Shown one piece after another: positions 34,368-43,300 of a stretch of DNA of 64,000 nucleotides. The position numbers and the translations under genes were made by a program. This DNA is from Anoxybacillus tepidamans PS2 (GTDB lineage Bacteria > Bacillota > Bacilli > Bacillales > Anoxybacillaceae): assembly GCF_000620165.1 (NCBI RefSeq), contig NZ_JHVN01000009.1:62001-126000 (forward strand). The letters are read 5' to 3'. Within the stretch, counting starts at the first letter, position 1. The number at the start of each line of letters is the position of its first letter. Under the pieces are notes generated by a model. It made no database searches. It had not been told where the DNA came from and saw only the letters and a program-made list of their open reading frames with translations.

Positions 34368-34393
34368 TAAACTTTAAAATAAAAAACCGATAT
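34368..34393 (+). promoter_or_regulatory. sigma-D promoter of hag
   Basis: TAAA at 34368-34371 and ACCGATAT at 34386-34393 are 14 bases apart, a good sigma-D match with one -10 change. It gives a hag leader of roughly 80 bases containing the CsrA sites. Confidence 0.8.
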
Positions 34394-34404
34394 TAAAAGT
34401 GAAC

Positions 34405-34477
34405 ACAGTGAGGAAAGGCGGCCGACTTTCTTCACTGTAAAACCACAAGGATGTGGAATCAAAATTCAAGGAGGAAA
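34405..34477 (+). promoter_or_regulatory. CsrA-binding leader of hag
   Basis: The leader has a 13-bp hairpin (34405-34417 with 34426-34438). A second small hairpin, CCACAAGGATGTGG (34443-34456), shows AGGA in its loop and matches the CsrA consensus ACARGGAUGU. The ribosome site AAGGAGGA (34468-34475) is the likely second CsrA contact. This layout mirrors the B. subtilis hag leader, where CsrA bound at two sites blocks ribosomes. Confidence 0.85.
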
Positions 34478-34482
34478 TGGAA

Positions 34483-35298
34483 ATGAGAATTAACCACAAC
34501 ATTGCGGCTCTTAACACGTACCGCCAATTAACAGCTGGCACAAACGCTGCATCTAAAAACATGGAGAAATTATCTTCTGGTCTTCGCATCAACCGTGCAG
34601 GTGACGACGCAGCAGGTCTTGCGATCTCTGAAAAAATGCGCGGTCAAATTCGCGGATTAGATATGGCTGCGAAAAACTCTCAAGACGCGATTTCTTTAAT
34701 CCAAACTGCAGAGGGCGCATTGAACGAAACTCATGCGATTCTTCAACGCATGCGCGAGTTAGCGGTTCAAGGTGGTAACGATACAAATACAACGACAGAC
34801 CGCAACAACATCCAAGACGAGTTAAACCAATTGATCTCTGAAATTGACCGCATTTCTAACACAACACAATTTAACACTAAAAACTTGCTTGATGGCTCAT
34901 TAACAGCAACGTTCCAAGTAGGAGCGAATAATGGTCAAATTATTACTCTAAATATTGCTACAATGAACTCAACTGCACTTACTGTTGATGCTGCCAATAT
35001 TTCTGTGGCTGACAACAGCTTGGCAAGCACATCAATTCAAAATATTGACAATGCAATTAACGCTGTATCACAAGAGCGTTCAAAGCTTGGAGCGCTTCAA
35101 AACCGCCTAGAGCACACTATTAACAACTTGTCAACGTCTTCAGAAAACTTAACAGCGGCAGAATCTCGCATCCGTGACGTAGACATGGCGAAAGAAATGA
35201 TGGAATTCACAAAGAACAATATTCTTTCTCAAGCAGCGCAAGCAATGCTCGCGCAGGCAAATCAGCAGCCGCAGGGAGTATTACAATTGCTTCGCTAA
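34483..35298 (+). CDS. hag: flagellin (Hag)
   Basis: A 271-residue flagellin. The N-terminal D0/D1 helices (MRINHNIAALNTYRQLTAG, then LSSGLRINRAGDDAAGLAIS) and C-terminal helices (RLEHTINNLSTSSENLTAAES, ending AQANQQPQGVLQLLR) are complete; only a short variable region (residues about 145-195) separates them. The ATG at 34483 follows AAGGAGGAAATG; an in-frame ATG ten codons earlier would place the CsrA hairpin inside the gene. A strong terminator follows. The variable part contains many Ser/Thr residues that could accept glycans. Confidence 0.97.
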   Translation: MRINHNIAALNTYRQLTAGTNAASKNMEKLSSGLRINRAGDDAAGLAISEKMRGQIRGLDMAAKNSQDAISLIQTAEGALNETHAILQRMRELAVQGGNDTNTTTDRNNIQDELNQLISEIDRISNTTQFNTKNLLDGSLTATFQVGANNGQIITLNIATMNSTALTVDAANISVADNSLASTSIQNIDNAINAVSQERSKLGALQNRLEHTINNLSTSSENLTAAESRIRDVDMAKEMMEFTKNNILSQAAQAMLAQANQQPQGVLQLLR

Positions 35299-35310
35299 TA
35301 AATTCAAGGA

Positions 35311-35347
35311 CAAAGACTCTAGACTGTCTAGGGTCTTTGTTTTTTTA
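35311..35347 (+). terminator. hag terminator
   Basis: CAAAGACTCTAGAC pairs with the later CTAGGGTCTTTG (one mismatch), and seven T follow. Confidence 0.9.
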
Positions 35348-35677
35348 TTATTACTAATTTGTAATAGTGTCTCTCTTTCGATTGCTGGCTGCTCCCCCTC
35401 TTATCTCTTTGACATTACCGGGACCGTTTTTATAATTCTCCCTCTTTATAAAAATGTTTTTCTATCCGATATAAATAGTAGAAGTATTTATGAATTCGTT
35501 TCTATGTTAACCATTTAATATAATAAAAAGAATTTGCCCCAATCAAGATGTCTCAGCACATGAGTTGTGATGAGTAATGGTTGCACTACTGTTGTTGTTT
35601 TAAGCTGTAAAAGAGTTTTTGAAAAATTTAAGTACAAAACCAAAAAGTGAAATCCATCAAAGAAAAGGAAGGAAATT
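35348..35677 (+). other. hag to glycosyltransferase intergenic region
   Basis: No gene is visible. It contains a sigma-D-like element at 35449-35472 (listed separately) and a ribosome site GGAAGGAAA just before 35678. The DNA is notably AT-rich. Confidence 0.6.
35449..35472 (+). promoter_or_regulatory. sigma-D-like promoter of the glycosyltransferase genes
   Basis: TAAA at 35449-35452 and TCCGATAT at 35465-35472 are 12 bases apart. The same TCTATCCGATAT string occurs before flaG. The -10 is good; the spacer is at the short end of what sigma-D tolerates. Confidence 0.55.
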
Positions 35678-37606
35678 ATGAAGCCATTATTATCATTGTG
35701 CATGATTGTCAAAAATGAAGAAAAAGTATTGCAACGTTGTTTAGATTCCGTTTATGGAATTGTCGATGAGATCATTATTGTAGACACAGGCTCTGAAGAT
35801 CGGACGAAGGAAATCGCGTTGCAATATGTTGATCGCGTCTATGAGTTTGAATGGACGAACAGTTTTGCTGACGCTCGAAACTATGCTCAACAGCACGCAA
35901 ATGGCGAGTGGATTCTTGTACTGGATGCCGATGAGTATGTTGATCGTTCCAATCTGACAGAAATGGTCAAAGTATTAAGGCAAACGAATGAGAATACTGA
36001 TGCATATGATGTCACCATCTATAATTTCATGGGGACGTATGGAGAGCGAGTGCTTCAGCATCGAAATACAAGATTATACAGAAACATCCCCAATATCCGC
36101 TATCATCGTGCGATTCATGAACAGCTAAGAAGGGAAGATGGCCAGCCGTTAAACGCAATACAAGGATTATTAAATGTTTACCATTCAGGTTATATGCATC
36201 AAACAATAACAGAAAAAGATAAGCATCAACGAAATGCACCGCTAATTGAAAAAGAACTACAAGCACGTGAGAATGTAGCTTTCGACTATTTTAACTTAGG
36301 AAATGAATATCTTTCTAAGGGAGAAATTGAAAAGGCGATACAATCTTTTTTGAAAGCATATAAAGAAAAGACTGATTTTCGTTTAAGTTGGGTATCGTTT
36401 TGTATTGTTCAAATTGTTTTATGTTTAAAATATTTAGAACGATTCCATGATGCATTAAACGTCATTGCTGATGCAGAAAAACTATATAGCATAACGGCTG
36501 ATTTTAAGTATTTGAAGGGAGAGATTTATTACCTACAACATCGTTATGACGATGCTTTACTTGAACTTAATGAACTTGTTCAAAATAAAGATAAATATAC
36601 GCATTGTGTTAAAACTTTTGAATACTTGGAATATGATCCCCATATGTTACTCGGACATATTTACAAGCATAAAGGAGATATCCAAAGCGCGATTCAACAT
36701 TATACAAGCGCATTATCAGTTAACAACAAAAGTTACGAAGCGCTATATCACGTTTTATTATTGTTATCGAGGTTTCATAACGAAGAAGAAATTATTCAGT
36801 TTTTAGAGAAAAGAAATTGGTTTGAAAGTGACCAATCGATTCTATTGTTGCTTAGAGTAGTTATTTCGCTACGGTTGAGTACAGTTGCACAATTTTATAC
36901 CGGTAAATTGAAAGAAAAAACAATTCAAAAGGGGTTTCAAATTAAAATCAATATTTTACAAAAAAAATATGGAGAAGCTTTAGAAGAGATTTTGAAAAAC
37001 TCAGTTCAGTCGCTGGAAATGTACATTAAAACCGGAAGTTTAGATTTGTATGATGTTTTAGTTGCCTCTTTAAGCACAAATAAGTTTGAAGTTGTTCGTT
37101 TATTGTTCCATCTTGTTTCCGATGAAAAAGAAAAGGAGTTTTTATGGTTTATTATGAACGAAGCGGAACAAGCGTCAGAACCGGCTTTTTATATACGTTT
37201 GCTCGAACGAACTTTACAGTTAAAAGAATACAATTTATTTGAACGGCTTATTCAATTAAAAGAAACGTTTGATCAACGCATTCATATTGAATTGGGACAT
37301 CTGCTTCACCGTTATGAATTTATCGAACTTGCTTTAGATCTTTACCAGTGTGTCGATAATGTCAACGAATTGGATGCTCAGTCATTTATAAACATCATTG
37401 AGGGATTGTCGGTTAAAAATCAACTTACTAATGCTGTTCAATATGGTTTGCAAGCTATTAGTCTTGGATATAACGATTTCCGCCTTTATAAATATGTGAT
37501 TGAACTAATGAAACTTTGCGGTATGTGGGAAGAAAGAAAGTTTATCATCCGGCAGGCTTTGGATATTTATTCGGATAGTAAATGGCTCATGCAACAGGAT
37601 ATATGA
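35678..37606 (+). CDS. family 2 glycosyltransferase with TPR region, possibly for flagellin
   Basis: A 642-residue soluble protein. The N-terminal GT-A domain (residues 1-200) has LSLCMIVKNEEKVLQRCLDS, IIIVDTGSEDRTKEIA and the metal-binding DAD motif in WILVLDADEYVDRS. From residue 205 there are helical TPR-like repeats (AFDYFNLGNEYLSKGEIEKA, then DIQSAIQHYTSALSVNNKSYEA). This architecture is common in Firmicute protein glycosyltransferases. It follows hag and carries a possible sigma-D promoter, so flagellin O-glycosylation is an attractive inference. No glycan-synthesis genes of the pseudaminic acid type are in the window. Codon use is more AT-rich than in the core flagellar genes. Confidence 0.75.
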   Translation: MKPLLSLCMIVKNEEKVLQRCLDSVYGIVDEIIIVDTGSEDRTKEIALQYVDRVYEFEWTNSFADARNYAQQHANGEWILVLDADEYVDRSNLTEMVKVLRQTNENTDAYDVTIYNFMGTYGERVLQHRNTRLYRNIPNIRYHRAIHEQLRREDGQPLNAIQGLLNVYHSGYMHQTITEKDKHQRNAPLIEKELQARENVAFDYFNLGNEYLSKGEIEKAIQSFLKAYKEKTDFRLSWVSFCIVQIVLCLKYLERFHDALNVIADAEKLYSITADFKYLKGEIYYLQHRYDDALLELNELVQNKDKYTHCVKTFEYLEYDPHMLLGHIYKHKGDIQSAIQHYTSALSVNNKSYEALYHVLLLLSRFHNEEEIIQFLEKRNWFESDQSILLLLRVVISLRLSTVAQFYTGKLKEKTIQKGFQIKINILQKKYGEALEEILKNSVQSLEMYIKTGSLDLYDVLVASLSTNKFEVVRLLFHLVSDEKEKEFLWFIMNEAEQASEPAFYIRLLERTLQLKEYNLFERLIQLKETFDQRIHIELGHLLHRYEFIELALDLYQCVDNVNELDAQSFINIIEGLSVKNQLTNAVQYGLQAISLGYNDFRLYKYVIELMKLCGMWEERKFIIRQALDIYSDSKWLMQQDI

Positions 37607-37619
37607 AAAGAAGAGCGCT

Positions 37620-38128
37620 ATGAAAACAAGTATTATTATCCTGACACATAATAAGCTGGAATATACAAAGCAATGTATTGAAAGCATTCGTCGATATACG
37701 AAGCAGGGAAGTTATGAAATCGTTGTTGTTGACAACCATTCTACTGATGGAACGGTAGAATGGTTAAGACAACAATATGATATTCAAACAATTTTCAATA
37801 ATCATAATTTAGGGTTTCCAAAAGGTTACAATCAAGGGATAGAGATTGCAACAGAGGATAATATTCTCCTTTTAAATAACGACACAGTCGTAACACAAAA
37901 TTGGCTTGATATCATCTTTCGAATTCGGAATCTTGTTCTTGATATGAATTTGCGAACGCGATTTTTGAAGAAGCCGGTTTAAGAATAAGGTTAGAGCGAT
38001 GTAAGACAGAAGATTACCCAAGACCTGCCGCGCTCCTTTTGTATTCCGTACTAGAGCATATGGTTTTAAGACTTAACAGTTTTAAGGAGTTAAGGCACTG
38101 GAGAAAAGCATTGAAGGAATTTATTTGA
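37620..38128 (+). pseudogene. scrambled glycosyltransferase remnant
   Basis: The first reading frame (37620-37982) encodes the N-terminal third of a GT2 enzyme (SIIILTHNKLEYTKQCIES, NHNLGFPKGYNQGIEIA, LLLNNDTVV) and then loses homology after TQNWLD. In another frame, 37943-38128 encodes a protein-like C-terminus (EFANAIFEEAGLRIRLERCK, ending RHWRKALKEFI). The two pieces look like the ends of larger genes joined by deletion and out of frame. The ribosome site is poor. It probably makes no functional enzyme. Confidence 0.7.
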
Positions 38129-38145
38129 TTATATGAGGTGAAATC

Positions 38146-39213
38146 TTGACGACACTAGCATTAGTTATGATTGTCAAAAATGAAGAACGTCACTTAGGAC
38201 GGTGTCTGCAAAGCGTCAAAGGTATAGTGGATGAAATTATTATTGCAGACACAGGATCTACGGATCGAACGAAAGACATTGCCTCTTCGTTTGGGGCGAA
38301 AATATTTGATTTTAAATGGATCGATGATTTTTCGGCCGCTCGCAATTATGCGCTTGAACAATCTACGAGTGATTGGAATTTAGTACTGGATGCGGATGAA
38401 TATCTAGTGGGTCAATGTAAATGTACTATCCGCCAATTTATTGAGAAAAATGAGAAAAAAATTGGTCGCATTCGACACATTGATGAGTTTATCCAAAATG
38501 GTGAAAGACGGTATGCGCAGGCTTATTTATCGCGGCTTTTGCCTAAAGGGGTCAAATATGTCGGAAGGGTGCACGAACAGGTAGAATCCGATTTGCCGAG
38601 AGAGAATCTAAATATAGAAATGCACCATGACGGGTATGTTTATGCAGATAAGACAGACCGCAACCTCCGATTGTTGTTGCTGGAGCTCGAAAAAGAACCG
38701 TTAAATGATTATATTTTATACCAAGTAGGAAAACAGTATAAGCTTATGCAGCAACTGCAACAAGCAGAATTATACTTTGAACAAAGCTATCGCCTCGCTC
38801 CTATTCAATCGTGGTATCGCCATAGCCTCATTATTGATTATTTATATACGATCATAGGGAACAAATCGTTTGAAAAAGGACTCCAACTTATTGATGCAGA
38901 AAAGCATCGATTATTTGATTCGCCAGATTTCCATTTTTCGTGCGGTTTGTTTTATATGGAGTTAATTTTTGGTGATATTCATCAATATGCTCATTTATTT
39001 CCGCTTATTGAACAATCTTTTCTCCGTTGTTTAGAAATAGGGGAGACGGATCAATATGATAGTGTAAAAGGAACAGGAAGTTTTCTTGCTGCTTACAACC
39101 TAGGGGTATTTCATGAAGTTCTTGGTAATACGGATAAAGCTATTTTATTCTACCAGCAATCAGCAAACGGACAATATGAAAGAGCAATCGAGCGTTTAAA
39201 ACTTTTAGGATAG
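38146..39213 (+). CDS. family 2 glycosyltransferase with TPR region
   Basis: A 355-residue protein paralogous to the one at 35678, with TLALVMIVKNEERHLGRCLQ, IIIADTGSTDRTKDIASSFG and NLVLDADEYLV (DAD motif), followed by a short TPR-like tail (YILYQVGKQYKLMQQLQQAE; AAYNLGVFHEVLGNTDKAIL). It starts with TTG; GAGGTG six bases upstream supports this and the family N-terminus aligns at that point. It may act on flagellin or on the neighbouring giant surface protein; the acceptor is unknown. Confidence 0.75.
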   Translation: MTTLALVMIVKNEERHLGRCLQSVKGIVDEIIIADTGSTDRTKDIASSFGAKIFDFKWIDDFSAARNYALEQSTSDWNLVLDADEYLVGQCKCTIRQFIEKNEKKIGRIRHIDEFIQNGERRYAQAYLSRLLPKGVKYVGRVHEQVESDLPRENLNIEMHHDGYVYADKTDRNLRLLLLELEKEPLNDYILYQVGKQYKLMQQLQQAELYFEQSYRLAPIQSWYRHSLIIDYLYTIIGNKSFEKGLQLIDAEKHRLFDSPDFHFSCGLFYMELIFGDIHQYAHLFPLIEQSFLRCLEIGETDQYDSVKGTGSFLAAYNLGVFHEVLGNTDKAILFYQQSANGQYERAIERLKLLG

Positions 39214-39274
39214 TTTTTATCGAGAAATCTTAGTAATTATAGATAAAACTTAAAATGTTAACATTTATATAAAC

Positions 39275-39339
39275 TTCTTCATCTTGATCTTGCTGTTTCT
39301 AGGGCGTGAAAGAAGAAAGAACGAACTCAAGATGAAGAA
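39275..39339. repeat. 13-bp inverted repeat
   Basis: TTCTTCATCTTGA (39275-39287) and TCAAGATGAAGAA (39327-39339) are exact reverse complements separated by 39 bases. There is no T-run after it. It could be a structured RNA, a regulatory cruciform or a mobile-element scar. Confidence 0.6.
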
Positions 39340-39774
39340 TTATCAAAACTTCAAAGGAGAAATAGAACTTCAAAAGGCTCTAAATTGAGCAACCGGTTGA
39401 TCTAATGATGGAAAAATGTTTTAGGAGAGATGTCGCTAAGAGGATAAAAATATTTCAGTAAACTATTATTTTTTGTCTATTTGAGTTTAAATAGAAATAG
39501 TTTTTATGCATGCTTAGTGGAATATCATAATGATAGTTAAAATTAGGGGATAATTGTCTTGTTTCTAAATTATTAACGGGGCCGCGTCGTAATAAACTTT
39601 ATTCATATAGTTTTTTTGAATTATCAATAAAAGAGTATAGGAGGCATTTCTTGCTTGTAGAAAGCGCTTAACGACAAGTTGTACACTGGAAGACCTTTCA
39701 AGGAACATAGTTGGTATTTGTTACCCAAAGTGCTTAACAAAGAATTATTAGTTTAGAAGGTTCCTTTTCATTCG

Positions 39775-39960
39775 GTTCAGTACATGACCAATTAATTGTA
39801 TGAGAGCCAAATTCAAGCATTCTAAATTCATGGAAGCCATCCCTAGAAATCCGTTCGCACGTTTTTTCTCACATTTAAAGACAAAATAAGTTCTATTTAG
39901 CGTCCCTTTTAAGTAATTTGGAAATATTACCATCGTCATTGTTTTCGAAAAAAACTCGAG
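39775..39960 (-). pseudogene. possible decayed NodB-type polysaccharide deacetylase fragment
   Basis: On the - strand three frames carry consecutive pieces that resemble a polysaccharide deacetylase: NNDDGN (about 39926-39943, like the catalytic DDG motif), IFPNYLKGTLNRTYFVFKC in the next frame, and MLEFGSHTINWS (FGSHT at 39798-39812, like the HxxxH zinc motif with one His lost). Frameshifts and a changed ligand mean it is not functional. The match is short, so the call is tentative. Confidence 0.35.
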
Positions 39961-40121
39961 TATTGAGAAAAGGCTACAATTTTGTACACTTCCTTTTCTC
40001 ATTACCTATTTGACAGGAATTTATATTTTTGTTTATTAGTTGTTCTTTTTTACAGATAAGGATACGGGCAAATGATAATAAAAAATGTTTTAAAATCTTA
40101 GATCAAGGACATTAGACCTAT

Positions 40122-40150
40122 TTCAATCGGCTTTATGAGTAATTTATAAT
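40122..40150 (+). promoter_or_regulatory. sigma-A promoter of the riboswitch transcript
   Basis: A perfect TATAAT at 40145-40150 lies 17 bases after the weak -35 TTCAAT (40122-40127). The transcript would begin near 40157, just before the aptamer. Confidence 0.65.
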
Positions 40151-40159
40151 AGTAAAAAA

Positions 40160-40257
40160 AACCAAGTGAAAAAGGCAAACCATGGGAAACCATGGGACGC
40201 AAAGCCAAGGGCCTGAACCATAGGGACATTTTCCTATGGATGGCAGCCGGTTGCCAC
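40160..40257 (+). ncRNA. cyclic-di-GMP-I (GEMM) riboswitch aptamer
   Basis: The sequence matches the GEMM-I core: GGCAAACC (40174-40181), a GGGAAA tetraloop-type hairpin, TGGGACGCAAAGCC at 40193-40206, GGGCCTGAACCATAGGGAC, a CCTATGG arm, and the closing GGCAGCCGGTTGCC (40242-40255). These are the universally conserved blocks of c-di-GMP-I riboswitches. It lies directly upstream of an expression platform and the giant Fn3 protein. Confidence 0.93.
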
Positions 40258-40306
40258 AAGGGATCATAGTTTCGTGACCTATGAACCTTGTTGGGTTCAT
40301 TTTTTA
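40258..40306 (+). terminator. riboswitch expression platform: terminator/antiterminator
   Basis: ATGAACC (40281-40287) and GGTTCAT (40294-40300) form a terminator with a T-rich tail. Alternatively TCATAG (40264-40269) pairs with CTATGA (40279-40284), extended by AAGG (40258-40261) with CCTT (40286-40289). The second fold uses the first arm of the terminator, so the two are mutually exclusive. The aptamer's 3' end adjoins the antiterminator, which allows ligand control; the direction (on or off) is not certain. Confidence 0.85.
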
Positions 40307-40334
40307 TTTATTTCAGGGAAGGTGGGTCTATGGT

Positions 40335-43300
40335 ATGAGGAAACGACATCTGAAGCATTTCTCTTATGTAGCATTGTTTCTGCTTGTGCTTCAATTGTTT
40401 TTTCCTATTGTAAGCGCATTAGCAGCAGAAAGCAGTATTTTACCTCCTAGTAATCTAGCAGCGCAAAAAGTAACTCCTGATGATGTAAAACTGACGTGGA
40501 ATTCAGTTTACGGAGCGACAGGATACAATGTGTATGAAATTAAAGATGGGCAACTTACTCTTCTTGGAAAGACAACGACGACCAGTTATAATTTGAACAA
40601 TCTTGCTGAAGGATCGTATCGATATGTTGTATCAACATTGAGTACAGAAGGAGAATCTGGCCCATCTGCTCCTGTTACAGTCGATATTGTTTATCCTGAA
40701 ATGACAGCGCCAGCGAATTTAACGTATAGCATTCAAAACGGCAATGATATTGTGCTTAACTGGGGTGCATCCCAGTATGCTGAAAGCTATAATTTATATC
40801 AAATCTCTGCAGACGGCCAAAAGACGTTATTGAAATCGTTGACGTCACGAACATATACAATAGGCAATGCTCCTGCTGGAAATTATACGTACTCTGTTTC
40901 GGCCGTCAATTCTCTATACGGTGAGTCTCCGCTCTCGGCTCCTGTTACAGTCGAAATTGTTTATCCAACGATGAAAGCTCCGGCGAATTTTACGTATACG
41001 TTGACAAATGGCAATGACGTTAATTTAAAATGGGATTCCGTTCCTTATGCTACTAATTATAAAATCTATCAGATTATTGATGGACAAAAGGTTTTGAAGA
41101 GTACAGTAACAGGAACAGGCCTAACTTATACTAAAATGCCGTTTGGGGAATATACTTACGAAATACATTCCTACAGCGATCGCTTCGGTGAATCAGCAGA
41201 AGGTAGCCTCCTTACTGTCACTGTAAGTGATGTCACAATGGCGGCACCGGGAAATTTTACCTACAAGACTCAAAATATCAATGATATTGTTTTGACATGG
41301 AATAGTGTCCCTTATGCGACTGGGTATAAAGTTTATCAAATTATTGACGGCCAAAAAGTTTTGAAGAGTACAGTAACAGGAACAAGCGTATCTTATCCAA
41401 AAATGCCAGCCGGCGATTATGTTTTCGAGGTACACTCTTATAGTGACCGCTTCGGTGAATCAGCAGAAGGTAGCCAAGTTTCATTAACCATTCAATCTGT
41501 AGATATGACGGCGCCAAGTAACGTTACGTATAAGATTCAAAATGGCAATGACATTGTGCTCAGTTGGGATAGTGTGTCAAATGCAACTAACTATAAAGTC
41601 TATCAAATTGTCGATGGCCAAAAAGTTTTGAAAAGTACAGTAACCGGAACAACTGTCACGTACACTAACATGAAAGCTGGAGATTATATTTACGAAGTAC
41701 ATTCTTACAGCGATCGCTTTGGGGAATCCCAAGACGGAAATCAAGTTTCTTTCTCTCTCGTCTATCCGACTATGGAGCCGCCGGCTAATGTAGTACAGAC
41801 GATTAAAAATGCAACGGATTTCACTTTGAGTTGGGATCCTTCCCCTTACGCAACAAGTTATAAGGTTTATCAAGTTGTTAACGGTCAAAAGGTGTTAAAA
41901 AGCACTGTTACAGGAACGAGTGTGACTTATACTAATATGGCGCCTGGTGAATATACGTACATTGTACACTCTTATTCTTCACGTTTTGGTGAGTCACCAG
42001 AGGGAAGCCAATTGACGGTGACGCTTAACGGGCAAACGATGGAAGCCCCAGCAAATTTGACTTATAGTATAGCCAATGGAAATGATATTACTTTAAAATG
42101 GTCGCCTGTTCAATATGCAACAAGTTATAAGGTTTACCAAATTGTCGATGGCCAAAAAGTTCTAAAGAGTACGGTAACCGGCACTTCTGTGACGTACACA
42201 AACTTACCTAGTGGAGACTATGAGTATGTTGTTCATTCCGTATCATCGCTTCTAGGGGAGTCACCGAATGGAGCAGAATTGAAGTTTTCGTTGGTTTATC
42301 CAATTATGCAGGCACCGGGCAACTTAACCTATAAGATTCAGAATGGCAATGATATCGTCTTGACTTGGTCATCTGTCCAATATGCAACGAGTTATAAAGT
42401 GTACGAGCTTATTGATGGTCAAGAGGTACTAAAAAGTACAGTTACGTCTCTTACGGCAACAATCTCTAAAGTGTCGGCCGGCGAACATACTTACATTGTT
42501 CGTTCTGTAAGCACACGCTTTGGAGAGTCGCCTGAAGGAAGCAAAGTGTCTGTAAATCTAAGTGGGTATACAATGCAGGCACCGACGAATTTGACCTATA
42601 GTATTACAAACGGGAATGATATCACATTAAGATGGAATGCGGCTACTTATGCAACGGCTTATAAAATTTATCAGATTATCGATGGGGAGCCAGTACTAAA
42701 AAATACTGTGTCAAGCACTTCCGTTACATTTACAAATATGCCAGAAGGCAATTACGAATATGAGGTCCATTCTTATAGTGACCGTTTTGGGGAGTCGCCT
42801 GAAGGAAGCAAAGTTTCTTTTGAACTAGTTTTTCCAACTATGCAGGCGCCAGCTAATCCGACGTATGCGATTGTGAACGGGAATGATATCACATTAAGAT
42901 GGAATGCGGCTAGTTATGCGACATCTTATAAAATCTATCAAATTATTGATGGAAAGCCTGTGTTGCAAAAAACCGTAACTAGTACAAGCGCAACGTTCAC
43001 GAATATGCCAGAAGGCGATTATACCTATGAGATTCATTCGTATAGCAGTCGCTTCGGCGAATCACAACAAGGAAGCACGTTAACGTTCAAATTAACTTGG
43101 CCGGTCGTACAACCGCCGCAGTTATCTGGAACTATTTTCAATGTTAATAACATAACCTTATCCTGGAAGTCTGTCCCTTGGGCTAATGAATATCGTGTTT
43201 ATCACATTGTAGATGGTAATAGAGAGCTGATCTATAAAGGGACAGCGCTAAGTTACAAAGTTTACAATTTGACAGAAGACACGCATTCATTTGAAGTGAC

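Larger units (their letters stand above)
39214..40121 (+). other. long region without intact genes
   Basis: About 900 bases hold no convincing gene. Visible items are a perfect 13-bp inverted repeat (39275-39287 and 39327-39339) and the decayed deacetylase fragment on the - strand at about 39775-39960. The remainder is AT-rich with frequent stops. Confidence 0.6.

Noticed and set aside
39748-40002. 84-residue - strand frame as an intact gene
   Set aside because: Weak ribosome site, and deacetylase-like motifs fall in several frames, so decay is the better explanation.
40281-40334. N-terminal extension of the giant Fn3 protein starting at 40281
   Set aside because: That ATG lies inside the riboswitch terminator hairpin; the signal peptide begins at 40335.
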